DNA of 64,000 nucleotides, taken from Blastococcus sp. VKM Ac-2987 (GTDB lineage: Bacteria > Actinomycetota > Actinomycetes > Mycobacteriales > Geodermatophilaceae). The stretch is taken from positions 262,928 to 326,927 of the forward strand of contig NZ_JAPVBG010000002.1 in assembly GCF_026967805.1 (NCBI RefSeq). The letters run 5' to 3'. Below are positions 16,330 through 25,604 of the stretch, one piece after another. Position numbers and translations under genes: made by a program. How positions within the stretch are numbered: position 1 is the stretch's first letter; every line of letters starts with the position of its first letter. A model generated the notes under the pieces. The model was not told where the DNA came from. It did no database searches and saw only the letters and a list, made by a program, of their open reading frames with translations.

Positions 16330-18174
16330 GTGCCGCTCCGCCCGCTCACCCGCACCGACGGCTACCTGCCCATCGAGGACCACGGCCTGATCGGGGACGG
16401 CCTCACCTGCGCGCTCGTGGCGCGGGACGGCAGCATCCCGTGGCTGTGCCTGCCCGACTTCGACAGCCGGCCCTTCCTCGCCGGCCTCCTCGACGCCGAG
16501 CGCGGGGGCAGCTTCGGGATCGCGCCGGTGGGGCTGCGGGAGTCGGCCCAGCGCTACCTGCCCGACACCGGGATCCTGGTCACCGAGATGCAGGGCGCCG
16601 GCGGGCGGCTGGAGCTCACCGACTGCCTGACCCTGCGCTCGGGTGCCGACCTCGCCGAGCCGGTGCCGTCGGGCCGGGGCGAGCTGCTGCGGCTGGCCCG
16701 GGCCGTCGGTGGCACGGTGGACGTCGAGGTCCGGCTGGCCCCCATGGACGGCGTCCTCGTGCGGCCGGAGCTCGGCGCCTGGCGGATCCACTGGGCCGCC
16801 CAGCCGCAGCTGGAGATCCTGGTGTCCGCCTCGCACCCGCTGACCGTCGCCAGTGACGGCGCCGTCCGCGGCCGGGTGACCCTGGCCGAGGGCGAGCAGC
16901 TGACCGTCGCCCTGCAGTGGTCCGGCGACACGCACACCCGGACCCGCACCCAGCCGGAACGGCTGATCGAGCAGACGGCGGCGGCCTGGCGCAACTGGGC
17001 CGCGCGACTGGAGTACGAGGGGCCGCAGCACGACCTGGTCCGGCGGTCGGCGCTCACCCTGAAGCTGCTCGACCACGCGCCGACCGGCGCGATCATGGCG
17101 GCGGCGACCTCGTCGCTCCCGGAGGAGATCGGCGGCAGCCGGAACTGGGACTACCGCTTCACCTGGGTGCGCGACGCCGCGTTCTCCAGCTACGCGCTGC
17201 GGCGGATCGGGATGCAGGAGGAGTCCGACGCCTTCCTCGCCTGGACGCTGCGCAACATCGAGCGGGACGACCGCGCCAGCATCTGCTACACCCTCGGCGG
17301 CCGGCGGCCGGGCATGGAGTGGGAGGACCTCGCGCTCTCCGGGTACCGCGGATCGGGGCCGGTCCGCTGGGGCAACGGGGCGGCGCGGCAGGTGCAGAAC
17401 GACGTCTACGGCGAGCTGCTCGACGTCGCCTACCAGTGGGTGCGCACCGGGGCGGAGGTGGACCCGCCGCTGTGGCGGGCGCTGTGCGAGCTCACCGAGC
17501 AGGCCATCACCCAGTGGTCGACGCCGGACAACGGGATCTGGGAGATCCGCGACGCCGGCCGCCCCTTCACCTACTCGGTCGCGATGTGCCACGTCGCCGT
17601 CGACCGGGCGCTGCGCATCGGGCAGCTCTGCGGCCTGCCGTACCCGCGGGAGCGCTGGCAGCGGGAGGCCGACCGGATCCGGACGACGCTGCTGGAGCAG
17701 GCGTGGGACGCCGACCGCGGCACCTTCACCGAGCACCTCGCCCCGTCCGGGCAGGGCGGCCGCGGAGGGCTGGACGGCTCGCTGCTGACGCTGCCGCTGC
17801 GCCGGCTCATCCGGGCCGACGACCCGCGCATGGTGGCGACCACCGAGGCGGTGCGCCGGCACCTCGACGCCGGGGACGGGCTGCTCTACCGGTACCTGCA
17901 CACCGAGTCCCCGGACGGGCTGGCCGGCGGGGAGGGCGCCTTCCTGCTGTGCAGCTTCTGGCTGGTCGACAACCTGACCGGTCAGGGCCGGCTGGACGAG
18001 GCGCACGAGCTGTACGACTCGCTGTGCGCGCGGGCCAACGAGGTGGGCCTGCTCGCCGAGGAGATCGACCCGGGCACCGGCGCGTTCCTCGGGAACTTCC
18101 CGCAGGCGTTCAGCCACGTCGGGGTCATCGCCAGCGGCTGGAACCTCGCCCGGGCCGAGCAGGCGCGGCGATGA
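16330..18174 (+). CDS. glycoside hydrolase family 15 protein (glucoamylase/trehalase type)
   Basis: 614 aa. An N-terminal beta-sandwich (about 1-230, opening GYLPIEDHGLIGDGLTCALV) precedes the (alpha/alpha)6 barrel. In the barrel GGSRNWDYRFTWVRDAAFSS is the family's substrate-binding segment and EIDPGTGAFLGNFPQAFSHV near the C-terminus holds the catalytic base Glu. Actinobacterial members hydrolyse alpha-glucosides, including trehalose; the exact substrate cannot be read from sequence. No signal peptide, so cytoplasmic. GTG 16330 is chosen over 16276 because GAGG precedes it and it matches the usual N-terminus. Overlaps the next gene (ATGA), suggesting glucose release feeding glucose-6-phosphate oxidation. 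Confidence 0.9.
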   Translation: MPLRPLTRTDGYLPIEDHGLIGDGLTCALVARDGSIPWLCLPDFDSRPFLAGLLDAERGGSFGIAPVGLRESAQRYLPDTGILVTEMQGAGGRLELTDCLTLRSGADLAEPVPSGRGELLRLARAVGGTVDVEVRLAPMDGVLVRPELGAWRIHWAAQPQLEILVSASHPLTVASDGAVRGRVTLAEGEQLTVALQWSGDTHTRTRTQPERLIEQTAAAWRNWAARLEYEGPQHDLVRRSALTLKLLDHAPTGAIMAAATSSLPEEIGGSRNWDYRFTWVRDAAFSSYALRRIGMQEESDAFLAWTLRNIERDDRASICYTLGGRRPGMEWEDLALSGYRGSGPVRWGNGAARQVQNDVYGELLDVAYQWVRTGAEVDPPLWRALCELTEQAITQWSTPDNGIWEIRDAGRPFTYSVAMCHVAVDRALRIGQLCGLPYPRERWQREADRIRTTLLEQAWDADRGTFTEHLAPSGQGGRGGLDGSLLTLPLRRLIRADDPRMVATTEAVRRHLDAGDGLLYRYLHTESPDGLAGGEGAFLLCSFWLVDNLTGQGRLDEAHELYDSLCARANEVGLLAEEIDPGTGAFLGNFPQAFSHVGVIASGWNLARAEQARR

Positions 18175-19553
18175 GGCGCTCCTTCGTCGTCCTCGGCGGG
18201 ACCGGCGACCTCACCGGCCGGCTGCTGCTGCCCGGGCTCGCCGAGCTCGTGGACGCCGGCGTCCTGGGGGAGACCCCGGTGGTGCTGGCGGTGAGCCGGG
18301 AGGACTGGACCGACGACGGGTACCGCGACTGGGCCCGCGAGCGGCTGGCCGAGCACGCCGGGCACGTGCCCGAGGAGTCCCGGGAGCGGCTGGTCGAGCG
18401 GCTGGGCTACCGGCACGGCGACGTCACCCTCCCCGCCGACCTGCGGGCCGCCCTGGAGCGGGCGGGCGGGGTGCCCGTGGTCTACCTGGCGCTGCCCAAC
18501 ACGGTCTTCCTCCCGACGCTCGAGGCGCTGGCCGAGGTGGGGCTGCCCGAGGGGGCGGTGGTCGCCGTCGAGAAGCCCTTCGGGCGGAACCTCGCCGACG
18601 CCCGGGCGCTCAACGCCGTGCTGCACCGGCTGGTGCCCGAGGAGCAGGTGTTCCGCACCGACCACTTCCTGGCGATGCAGACGGTCCTCAACATCCTCGG
18701 CCTGCGGTTCGCCAACCGGATGTTCGAGCCGCTCTGGAACGCCCAGCACGTGGAGCGGGTCGACATCGTGTTCGACGAGACGCTCGGGCTGGAGGGGCGG
18801 GCGGGCTACTACGACACCGCCGGCGCGCTGCGGGACATGCTGCAGAACCACCTGCTGCAGATGCTGGCGGTCGTCGCGATGGAGCCGCCGACGGCGATGG
18901 ACGCCCGCTCGCTGGCGGCCCGCAAGGCCGACGTCCTGCGCGCCGTCCGGTCGCCGGAGGACATGGGCCGGGACACGGTGCGGGCCCGGTACACCGCGGG
19001 GACGGTCGGCGGCCGGCCGCTGCCGGACTACACCGCGGAGGCCGGCGTCGAGGCCGACCGCGGCACCGAGACCTACGCCGAGTACACCGTCGGCATCGAC
19101 AACTGGCGGTGGGCCGGCGTGCCGTTCCGGCTCCGCTCGGGCAAGGCGCTCGGCGCCGACCGGCACGAGATCGTGCTGCGCTTCAAGCCGGTGCCGCACC
19201 TGGCCTTCGGCCGGGACGACGGCGAGGGCCCGCCCGAGCCCGATGTCCTCCGGCTCCGGCTGGACCCCGACGGCATCAGCCTGGAGCTCAACCTGAACGG
19301 CGCGGGCGCCCCCTTCGACCTCGAGCGCCGGGCGCTCGAGGTGGACCTGCCGCCGGCCCGGCTGTCGGCCTACGGACTGCTGCTCCAGGAACTGCTCGCC
19401 GGGGAGGCCGCGCTGTCCATCAGCGACGTCGAGGCCGAGGAGTCGTGGCGGATCGTCGAGCCGATCCTCGCCGCGTGGGCGGGCGGCGACGTGCCCCTGC
19501 AGGAGTACGCCGCCGGCTCCGACGGCCCCACGCCCCGCGCCGAGGTCGTGTGA
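18171..19553 (+). CDS. zwf: glucose-6-phosphate dehydrogenase homologue
   Basis: 460 aa. Rossmann start is VVLGGTGDLTGRLLLPGL; EKPFGRNLADA is conserved; the catalytic His region GALRDMLQNHLLQ is intact; C-terminal G6PD domain is complete. The normal substrate motif R-I-D-H-Y-L-G-K-E instead reads RTDHFLAMQ, losing the Gly-Lys whose Lys contacts glucose-6-phosphate in characterised enzymes. It may therefore be a divergent paralogue with other substrate or cofactor preference. Translationally coupled to the GH15 gene by ATGA. No opcA, tal, tkt or gnd is adjacent, unlike the classic actinobacterial zwf cluster. Confidence 0.85.
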   Translation: MRRSFVVLGGTGDLTGRLLLPGLAELVDAGVLGETPVVLAVSREDWTDDGYRDWARERLAEHAGHVPEESRERLVERLGYRHGDVTLPADLRAALERAGGVPVVYLALPNTVFLPTLEALAEVGLPEGAVVAVEKPFGRNLADARALNAVLHRLVPEEQVFRTDHFLAMQTVLNILGLRFANRMFEPLWNAQHVERVDIVFDETLGLEGRAGYYDTAGALRDMLQNHLLQMLAVVAMEPPTAMDARSLAARKADVLRAVRSPEDMGRDTVRARYTAGTVGGRPLPDYTAEAGVEADRGTETYAEYTVGIDNWRWAGVPFRLRSGKALGADRHEIVLRFKPVPHLAFGRDDGEGPPEPDVLRLRLDPDGISLELNLNGAGAPFDLERRALEVDLPPARLSAYGLLLQELLAGEAALSISDVEAEESWRIVEPILAAWAGGDVPLQEYAAGSDGPTPRAEVV

Positions 19554-19605
19554 TCTCGGCGGATCTGCAGGTGTCTAGCAGCGGAGCTAGAGAGGCGTAG
19601 AACGG
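19553..19605 (+). repeat. GGCGGAT/TCTAGC hairpin element (copy B)
   Basis: ATCTCGGCGGATCTGCAG starts within the zwf stop codon, and TCTAGC follows 21 bases after its first base; CTAGC-AGCGGA-GCTAG forms a small hairpin, then AGAGGCGTAGAACGG. It fills the gap between the convergent zwf and amidase genes, so a bidirectional terminator role is possible. Its block spacing is identical to copy A, and its last 32 bases align without gaps to copy C. Confidence 0.6.
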
Positions 19606-19606
19606 G

Positions 19607-21025
19607 TCAGAGGGCCGGCCGGCGCTCGCCGAAGCGGGTGGCCTGCTCGAAGGCGTGGCCCACCTCGAGCACCCGCCGCTCCATGCGCGGCGCCGCGACC
19701 ACCTGCAGCCCGACCGGCAGCCCGTCCGGCGTGAACCCGCCGGGCACCGACAGCGCGGGGCAGCCGGTGGGGGAGAGCAGCGTGCACGAGCGCATCCACT
19801 CCAGGTAGTTCTCCTGCGGCACCCCGCCGATCTCGGTCGGGTACTCGACCTCCACCGGGAAGGGCAGCACCTGGGTCGTCGGCGCGAGCAGCACGTCGTA
19901 GCGGGTGAAGAACTCGACCACCCGCTGGTGCAGCGCGGTGTGCTGCTGCTCGGCGCGGGCCACGTCCGGGCCGCTGAGGGCCGCCCCCATCGCCGCGTTC
20001 CAGCGGATCGACTCCTTCACCTGGTCCGGGTGCTCGGCGATCAGCGCGGAGAAGGAGGCGTCGAACAGCCAGGCGCGCAGCGTGCCGAAGACGTCGTCGG
20101 CGCCGGAGAGGTCCGGGCAGTCCTCGCTGACGCGCGCGCCGAGCTCCTCGAACACCGGCAGGGACGCCGTCAGCACCGCGGTGACCGCCGGGTCGACCGC
20201 GACCCGGCCGCCGAGGTCCGGCGCCCAGGCCACCCGCAGCCCGTCCAGCCGCTCGGGGAGTGGGGCCAGGAACGCGGCCGGGTCGGAGTCCAGCGCGATG
20301 GGCACCCGCGGGTCGGGCCCGGCGAGCGCCGACAGCTGCAGCGCCACGTCGCCGACGGTGCGGCCCATCGGGCCCTGCACCGAGAGCGTCGACCAGCCCA
20401 TCGGCGCCGGCCACGTGGGCACCCGCCCCGGCGTGGGGCGCAGCCCGACGACGTTGCAGAAGCCCGCCGGGTTGCGCAGCGAACCGCCCATGTCGCTGCC
20501 CTCGGCCAGCGGGACGAAGCCGGCCGCCAGGGCTGCGGCGGCCCCGCCGGACGACCCCCCGGCCGACAGGCCGTGCCGGTAGGGGTTGTGCGTCGCCCCG
20601 AACACCGGGTTGAAGGTGTGCGAGCCGGCCGCGAACTCCGGCACGTTGGTCTTGCCGATCCGGATCGCGCCGGCCGCCTTCAGCCGGGCCACCACCAGCT
20701 CGTCGTCCGCCGGCACGGTGTCGCGGTGCAGGGGTGAGCCCCACGTCGTCCGCATCCCGCCGGTGGCGTGGGTGTCCTTGTGCGCCACGGGCAGGCCGTG
20801 CAGCGGGCCCAGCGGCTCCCCGGCCGCCTGCGCGGCGTCGGCGGCGTCGGCGGCGGCCCGGGCGCCCTCGGCGTCCAGTGTCACGATCGCGTTGACCTGC
20901 GGGTCCAGCCGCTCGATCCGCGCCAGGTGGGCGTCGAGCAGCTCCCGCGCGGACACCTGGCCGGCGCGCAGCAGCGCGGCCAGCTCCGTCGCGGGGCGGG
21001 TGCAGAGGTCGTCGTCGGCGGTCAC
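19607..21025 (-). CDS. amidase signature family protein
   Basis: 472 aa, typical for the family. The Ser-cisSer-Lys triad is visible: Lys in GLPVAHKDTHATGG, cis-Ser in SAGGSSGGAAAALAAG, and nucleophile Ser in EGSDMGGSLRNPAG. It hydrolyses a carboxamide; the substrate is not predictable. It could be mistaken for GatA, but the C-terminal part (YPTEIGGVPQENYLEWMRSC) and the absence of gatB/gatC nearby point to a free-standing catabolic amidase. GTG 21025 gives the standard N-terminus; the longer upstream frame is antisense to the helicase gene. Confidence 0.9.
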   Translation of the reverse strand: MTADDDLCTRPATELAALLRAGQVSARELLDAHLARIERLDPQVNAIVTLDAEGARAAADAADAAQAAGEPLGPLHGLPVAHKDTHATGGMRTTWGSPLHRDTVPADDELVVARLKAAGAIRIGKTNVPEFAAGSHTFNPVFGATHNPYRHGLSAGGSSGGAAAALAAGFVPLAEGSDMGGSLRNPAGFCNVVGLRPTPGRVPTWPAPMGWSTLSVQGPMGRTVGDVALQLSALAGPDPRVPIALDSDPAAFLAPLPERLDGLRVAWAPDLGGRVAVDPAVTAVLTASLPVFEELGARVSEDCPDLSGADDVFGTLRAWLFDASFSALIAEHPDQVKESIRWNAAMGAALSGPDVARAEQQHTALHQRVVEFFTRYDVLLAPTTQVLPFPVEVEYPTEIGGVPQENYLEWMRSCTLLSPTGCPALSVPGGFTPDGLPVGLQVVAAPRMERRVLEVGHAFEQATRFGERRPAL

Positions 21026-21088
21026 CCCGGCAGCCTGCCAGAAGCCCGGGTGCGCGTGCTCGCGGCGTCGGGGGAACGATGTGCGGTG

Positions 21089-22774
21089 ATGACCGACGAA
21101 CGAGCCACCGACGGCGGCGACGCCACCTTCGAGGACCTCGGGCTGCGCCCGGAGCTGCTCAAGGCCCTCACCGCACTCGGCTACGAGGAGCCCACGCCGA
21201 TCCAGCAGGAGGCGATCCCGCCGCTGGCCGAGGGTCGCGACCTGCTCGGCCAGGCCGCGACCGGCACCGGCAAGACCGCTGCCTTCTCCCTGCCGGTGCT
21301 GCAGCGGCTGGCCGCCCACCGCACCGACCGCGCCCCGGTCGCCCTGGTGCTGGTGCCCACCCGCGAGCTCGCCGTCCAGGTGTCGGAGGCGCTGCACCGC
21401 TACGGCCGCGACCTCGGCGCCCGCGTGCTGCCCGTCTACGGCGGCGCGCCGATCGTGCGGCAGCTGCGCTCGCTGGAGTCGGGCGTGGACGTCGTCGTCG
21501 CGACACCCGGCCGCGCCCTCGACCTGCTCAACCGCGGGGCGCTGCACCTGGGCGGGATCGCCACCGTGGTGCTCGACGAGGCCGACGAGATGCTCGACAT
21601 GGGCTTCGCCGAGGACCTCGAGGCGATCCTCGACGCGACCCCCGAGCAGCGGCAGACCGTGCTGTTCTCCGCCACGATGCCGCGCCGGCTCGACGCGCTG
21701 GCCCGCCGGCACCTCGCCGACCCGGTGCGCATCACCATCGCCAAGGAGCAGGCGGCCGCCGGTGAGGCGCCGCGGGTCCGGCAGACCGCCTACGTGGTGC
21801 CGCGCGGCGCCAAGCCGGCCGCGCTGGGCCGCATCCTGGACGTCGAGGCCCCGACCGCGGCGATCGTCTTCTGCCGCACCCGCGAGGAGGTCGACTCCCT
21901 CACCGAGACCCTCAACGGCCGCGGGTACCGGGCGGAGGCGCTGCACGGCGGCATGAGCCAGGAGCAGCGCGACCGCGTGATGGGCCGGCTGCGCGGCGGG
22001 ACGGCGGACCTGCTGGTGGCCACCGACGTCGCCGCCCGCGGGCTCGACATCGAGCAGCTCACCCACGTCGTGAACTACGACGTCCCGTCGGCGCCGGAGT
22101 CCTACGTGCACCGCATCGGCCGGGTCGGGCGCGCCGGACGCGAGGGCGTGGCGATCACCCTCGCCGAGCCGCGGGAGCACCGGATGCTCAAGACCATCGA
22201 GCGGGTCGCCGGCGCGCCGATCACCGTGGAGAAGGTGCCCACGGTCGCCGATCTGCGCGCCCGCCGGCTGGACCTCACCCGCGGCGCGCTCCGGGAGAGC
22301 CTGCTCACCGACGACCTGGACCGCTTCCGCGTGGTCGTCGAGACCCTGGCCGACGAGTTCGACCTGATGGAGGTCGCGCTGGCGGCGGTCAAGCTGGCGC
22401 ACGAGGCGGCGGGGCCGGTCGACGACGACGAGGAGATCCCGCAGGTCTCCTTCCGGCCCGAGCGGGACGGCGGCCGGGCACCCGCCGGCCGGGGCGGAGA
22501 CCGGAAGCCGCCGGCCCGGGGGCGGTCCGCCGGCGGTCCCGCCACCCGCCTCTTCGTCGGCGTCGGCCGGGACGCCGGCATCCGCCCCGGGGACCTGGTC
22601 GGCGCCATCACCGGCGAGACCGGGCTGACCGGCCGCGACGTCGGCTCGATCGAGATCCACCAGCGGTTCGCGCTGGTGGAGGTGCCGGAGTCCGCGGCCG
22701 ACGAGGTCGTGCAGGCGCTTCGGGCCACCATGATCAAGGGCCGCAAGGCGCAGGTGCGGCGGGACCGCGCCTGA
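21089..22774 (+). CDS. deaD: DEAD-box RNA helicase with DbpA-type C-terminal domain
   Basis: 561 aa. Motifs in order: Q motif YEEPTPIQQEAI, motif I ATGTGKTAAF, PTRELA, TPGR, DEAD in VLDEADEMLDMGF, SAT, then the second RecA domain with FCRTREEVDSL, DVAARGLDIE and HRIGRVGRAGREG. The tail (about 490-561, TRLFVGVGRDAGIRPGDLVGAI) is a DbpA/CsdA RNA-binding domain, preceded by an Arg/Gly-rich linker. It unwinds RNA during ribosome assembly, decay or cold growth. ATG 21089 is 63 bases from the divergent amidase. Confidence 0.93.
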   Translation: MTDERATDGGDATFEDLGLRPELLKALTALGYEEPTPIQQEAIPPLAEGRDLLGQAATGTGKTAAFSLPVLQRLAAHRTDRAPVALVLVPTRELAVQVSEALHRYGRDLGARVLPVYGGAPIVRQLRSLESGVDVVVATPGRALDLLNRGALHLGGIATVVLDEADEMLDMGFAEDLEAILDATPEQRQTVLFSATMPRRLDALARRHLADPVRITIAKEQAAAGEAPRVRQTAYVVPRGAKPAALGRILDVEAPTAAIVFCRTREEVDSLTETLNGRGYRAEALHGGMSQEQRDRVMGRLRGGTADLLVATDVAARGLDIEQLTHVVNYDVPSAPESYVHRIGRVGRAGREGVAITLAEPREHRMLKTIERVAGAPITVEKVPTVADLRARRLDLTRGALRESLLTDDLDRFRVVVETLADEFDLMEVALAAVKLAHEAAGPVDDDEEIPQVSFRPERDGGRAPAGRGGDRKPPARGRSAGGPATRLFVGVGRDAGIRPGDLVGAITGETGLTGRDVGSIEIHQRFALVEVPESAADEVVQALRATMIKGRKAQVRRDRA

Positions 22775-22784
22775 CCGAGTCCCC

Positions 22785-22849
22785 CCAGGCATAGGAAGCT
22801 ATGCCCGTGGATCCGCCCCCGATCTGCAGGCAAAGCCTCCTATGCCTGG
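22785..22849. terminator. nested inverted repeat between convergent genes (related to the GGCGGAT elements)
   Basis: CCAGGCATAGGA (22785-22796) and TCCTATGCCTGG (22838-22849) are exact reverse complements. Nested inside, GCATAG-GAAG-CTATGC can form a competing small hairpin. Read on the minus strand it contains GGCGGATC followed by GGCATAG-CTTC-CTATGCC, the same order (GGCGGAT block, then a TAGC/CTA-type hairpin) as copies A and B. It lies between the helicase and SpoIIE genes, which converge, and probably terminates both. Confidence 0.65.
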
Positions 22850-22862
22850 CGGGGGACGGCGG

Positions 22863-25463
22863 TCAGCTGGTGAGCGGGTCCGGCGGCACGGTGGGCGGGA
22901 CCCTGGTCGGTCCGGCCTCCGGCGGCCGCGGCCGGTCCTGCGGGTGCAGCCGGACGGCGACGAGCGCGACGTCGTCCTCGGGGCGGCCGTGGACCAGCCG
23001 CTCCAGCAGCTCGTCCAGCAGGGCCTGGAGCGGGAGGTCGGCCAGCTCGACCAGCGCCTCGCGCAGCCGCAGGATGCCGGCGTCGAGGTCGGAGTCGCGG
23101 CGCTCGACGAGCCCGTCGGTGTAGAGCAGCACCGTCGAGCCCCGGTTCAGGGTCACGACGGTCTCGCGCCGCTGCACCCCCGGATCGACGCCGAGCAGCA
23201 GGTCGCCGGTCCACTCGCCGAGCTCCGCGATCTTCCCGTCCTCGGTGATCACCAGCGGGGGCAGGTGGCCGGCGTTGGCCCAGCGCATGCGCGTGACCCC
23301 CTGGTCCACCTCCCCGGGCGTCTGCTCGAGCCGGGCCACGGCGGCGGTGGCCAGGGTCGGGATCTGCAGCGTCGTCATCGAGGCGTCGAGCCCGCGCAGG
23401 ACCTCCCGGGGCCCGGCGTCGCTGTAGGTGGCGACCCCGCGCAGCAGCCCGCGCAGCTGGCCCATCGCCGCCGCGGCCTCGGTGTCGTGCCCGACGACGT
23501 CGCCGATGACCAGCATCGTGGCGCCCCCGGGCTGCAGGAAGGCGTCGTACCAGTCGCCGCCCACCCGCGCGGCCTCGGCGGCGGGCAGGTACCGCACCGC
23601 GATCTCGGCGTGGTCGGGCTCCGGCGGCTCGGTGAGCAGGCTGCGCTGCAGGCCCTCGGCGAGCTGCTGCTGGGCGCTGTAGAGCCGCCCGTTGTCCAGC
23701 GCGAGACCTGCCCGGTCGGCGGCCTCCTGGGCGGTCGCCACGTTCTCCGCCCGGAACGGGGTGTTCTCGGCGTAGTAGAGGGTCAGCAGGCCCAGGGTGC
23801 GCTGGCGGCCGCGCATGGGCAGGACGACCGCCTCCCGGGGGGCGAGCTGCTCGAGCAGCTCCCGCGCGGCGCCGGGCCCCAGCAGCGCCAGCACGTCGCT
23901 CCCGGCGCTCCGGCCCTGCCGCCCGGTGCGCAGGGAGCACGCGGCCGGCGAGTCCGGCGGCATCGAGTCCATCCGCACCTCGGTGTAGCGCTCCAGCAGC
24001 GGGCGCATCACCGGGTCGCGGTGCCAGCAGCCGACGTCGCGGGGGCGGCCGTCGGGGTCCACCACGGTGACGATGCAGAAGTCGGCGAGCGCCGGGACGA
24101 CGAGTTCCGGGAGGTGCGCCATCGCGGCCTGCTGGTCCAGCGCCCCGGCGAGGTCGGCGCTGACGTTGGCCAGCAGCGACAGCCGCTGGGCCGCGCGATC
24201 GGCCTGCTCCTGGGCATGCCGCCGCTCGGTGACCTCCAGGAAGTACACCGACAGCCCGTCGGGGCTCGGCCAGGCCCGCAGCTCGTACCAGCCGTCCAGC
24301 GGCGGCGGGTAGTACGCGTCGAAGGAGATCGGCTGCCCGGTGACCACCGCCTCGCGGTACCGGTTCTCGAAGACGCTGCCCCGCGCATCGGGGAAGGCCT
24401 CCCAGAGCTCCCGGCCCAGCAGCTCCTCGCGGGTCGCCTGCAGCAGCCGCTCGGCCTCGGCGTTGACGTGGGTGAAGCGCCACTCGCGGTCCAGGCTGTA
24501 GAAGCCGGCCGGCATGGCTTCGAGCGTGCGGGTGACCAGCGTCGCGGCCTCCCGCTCGCCGGTGATGTCGTAGGCGGCGCCGAGCGCCCGGACCGCCCGG
24601 CCGTGCCGGCCGGCCACCGCCCGGCCACGGGCGTGCACCCACCGGGTCTCGCCGTCGGGCCGGACCACCCGGTAGGTGGCGTCGTACCGGCCGCAGGTCT
24701 CGATCGCCTGCTCGAGCGCCTCGCCCACCGACGCGCGGTCGTCGGGGTGCAGCCGGTCGTTGAACGCCTCGATCGTCTGGTCGAAGTCGTCGACGTCGTA
24801 GCCGAACATGACGACGAGCTGCTCGTCCCACGTCAGCCGGCCGGTCGCGAGGTCCCAGTCCCAGGTGCCCACGCCGCCGGCCTCGGTCGCCAGCTCCCAG
24901 CGGAGCCGGTCGTTCTCGTACCGGCGCAGGAGGCTGGAGAGCTCCAGCTCGGTCATCACCGAGGAGGCGAGCTGGCGCAGCGTGGCGATCTCCGACGGCG
25001 CCCACGGCCGGGGCTCAGGGTCGAAGACGCAGAGGGCCCCGACAGGGCAGCCCGCCGCGTCGGTGAGCGCGACGCCGAGGTAGGAGCCGACGGTGCCGGC
25101 GCGCACCGGGGGCAGCCCGCTGACCCGGTCGTCGGAGCGGGCGTCGGTGACGACGAGGGCCTCGCCCGGGGGCAGGGCCGCGGTGACGGTGCACAACGAC
25201 TCCTGGAGCGGGCCGGTGCTGCCGACGTCGACCCCGCCGGTCCCGGCGGCGATCAGCTGGACGTCGCCCAGCAGCGACACCTGGCTGCTGGAGGTGCCCA
25301 GGAGCCGTGCCGCGAGCTCGGCCAGCCGGTCCAGCCCCGGCCCGTCGGCGGAGGGGAGCAGCCGCTCGGCGGCGTCGACCCGGCTGCGGTCGCCGCGGAG
25401 CCGGTCCGCGGCGCGGTCGCCGAGGCCGCGCTCCGCGCCTGCCGTGCGGTCGGATCCGTCCAC
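22863..25463 (-). CDS. GAF-PAS-PAS-GAF-SpoIIE multi-sensor phosphatase
   Basis: 866 aa. Domains in order: GAF (about 40-185, ending GALCVFDPEPRPW), PAS (about 190-305, HPDDRAS and YRVVRPDGETRWVHARG), PAS (about 310-420, LDREWRFTHVNAEAERLL), GAF (about 430-605), and a PP2C/SpoIIE phosphatase (about 610-840) with GGDWYDAFLQ, IGDVVGHD and HGRPEDDVALVAVR. It would dephosphorylate a STAS-type anti-sigma antagonist in response to several signals. The GAF-SpoIIE portion is clearly related to the phosphatase at 6135-7916, so the genome carries several such paralogues. No operon partner nearby. Confidence 0.9.
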   Translation of the reverse strand: MDGSDRTAGAERGLGDRAADRLRGDRSRVDAAERLLPSADGPGLDRLAELAARLLGTSSSQVSLLGDVQLIAAGTGGVDVGSTGPLQESLCTVTAALPPGEALVVTDARSDDRVSGLPPVRAGTVGSYLGVALTDAAGCPVGALCVFDPEPRPWAPSEIATLRQLASSVMTELELSSLLRRYENDRLRWELATEAGGVGTWDWDLATGRLTWDEQLVVMFGYDVDDFDQTIEAFNDRLHPDDRASVGEALEQAIETCGRYDATYRVVRPDGETRWVHARGRAVAGRHGRAVRALGAAYDITGEREAATLVTRTLEAMPAGFYSLDREWRFTHVNAEAERLLQATREELLGRELWEAFPDARGSVFENRYREAVVTGQPISFDAYYPPPLDGWYELRAWPSPDGLSVYFLEVTERRHAQEQADRAAQRLSLLANVSADLAGALDQQAAMAHLPELVVPALADFCIVTVVDPDGRPRDVGCWHRDPVMRPLLERYTEVRMDSMPPDSPAACSLRTGRQGRSAGSDVLALLGPGAARELLEQLAPREAVVLPMRGRQRTLGLLTLYYAENTPFRAENVATAQEAADRAGLALDNGRLYSAQQQLAEGLQRSLLTEPPEPDHAEIAVRYLPAAEAARVGGDWYDAFLQPGGATMLVIGDVVGHDTEAAAAMGQLRGLLRGVATYSDAGPREVLRGLDASMTTLQIPTLATAAVARLEQTPGEVDQGVTRMRWANAGHLPPLVITEDGKIAELGEWTGDLLLGVDPGVQRRETVVTLNRGSTVLLYTDGLVERRDSDLDAGILRLREALVELADLPLQALLDELLERLVHGRPEDDVALVAVRLHPQDRPRPPEAGPTRVPPTVPPDPLTS

Positions 25464-25573
25464 CGATGCCCTTCCACCCCGGCGGTCGCCGGATGCTGGG
25501 AACAGCGGGCCGCGTCTGTTCGAGCCGCGCGCTCCGTCTAGTTATGTCATGGCGGGACGGTTGCGTGCAACCA

Positions 25574-25592
25574 ACCGTTCCGGTCGAACGGT
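25574..25592 (-). terminator. terminator of the xthA-yaaA operon
   Basis: Perfect 7-base stem ACCGTTC/GAACGGT with a 5-base loop, 12 bases beyond the yaaA stop on the minus strand; the minus-strand sequence after it reads TTGGTTG. A second adjacent stem, GGTTGC-GT-GCAACC (25559-25572), may strengthen it or belong to the next gene's control region. Confidence 0.65.
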
Positions 25593-25604
25593 GAGTGATC
25601 GGCC

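Noticed and set aside
19607..22792. 1061-codon minus-strand open frame spanning the amidase and the DEAD-box helicase
   Set aside because: Only the part up to GTG 21025 resembles amidase; the rest is antisense to a helicase with every motif in order. Long antisense frames are usual at this GC content.
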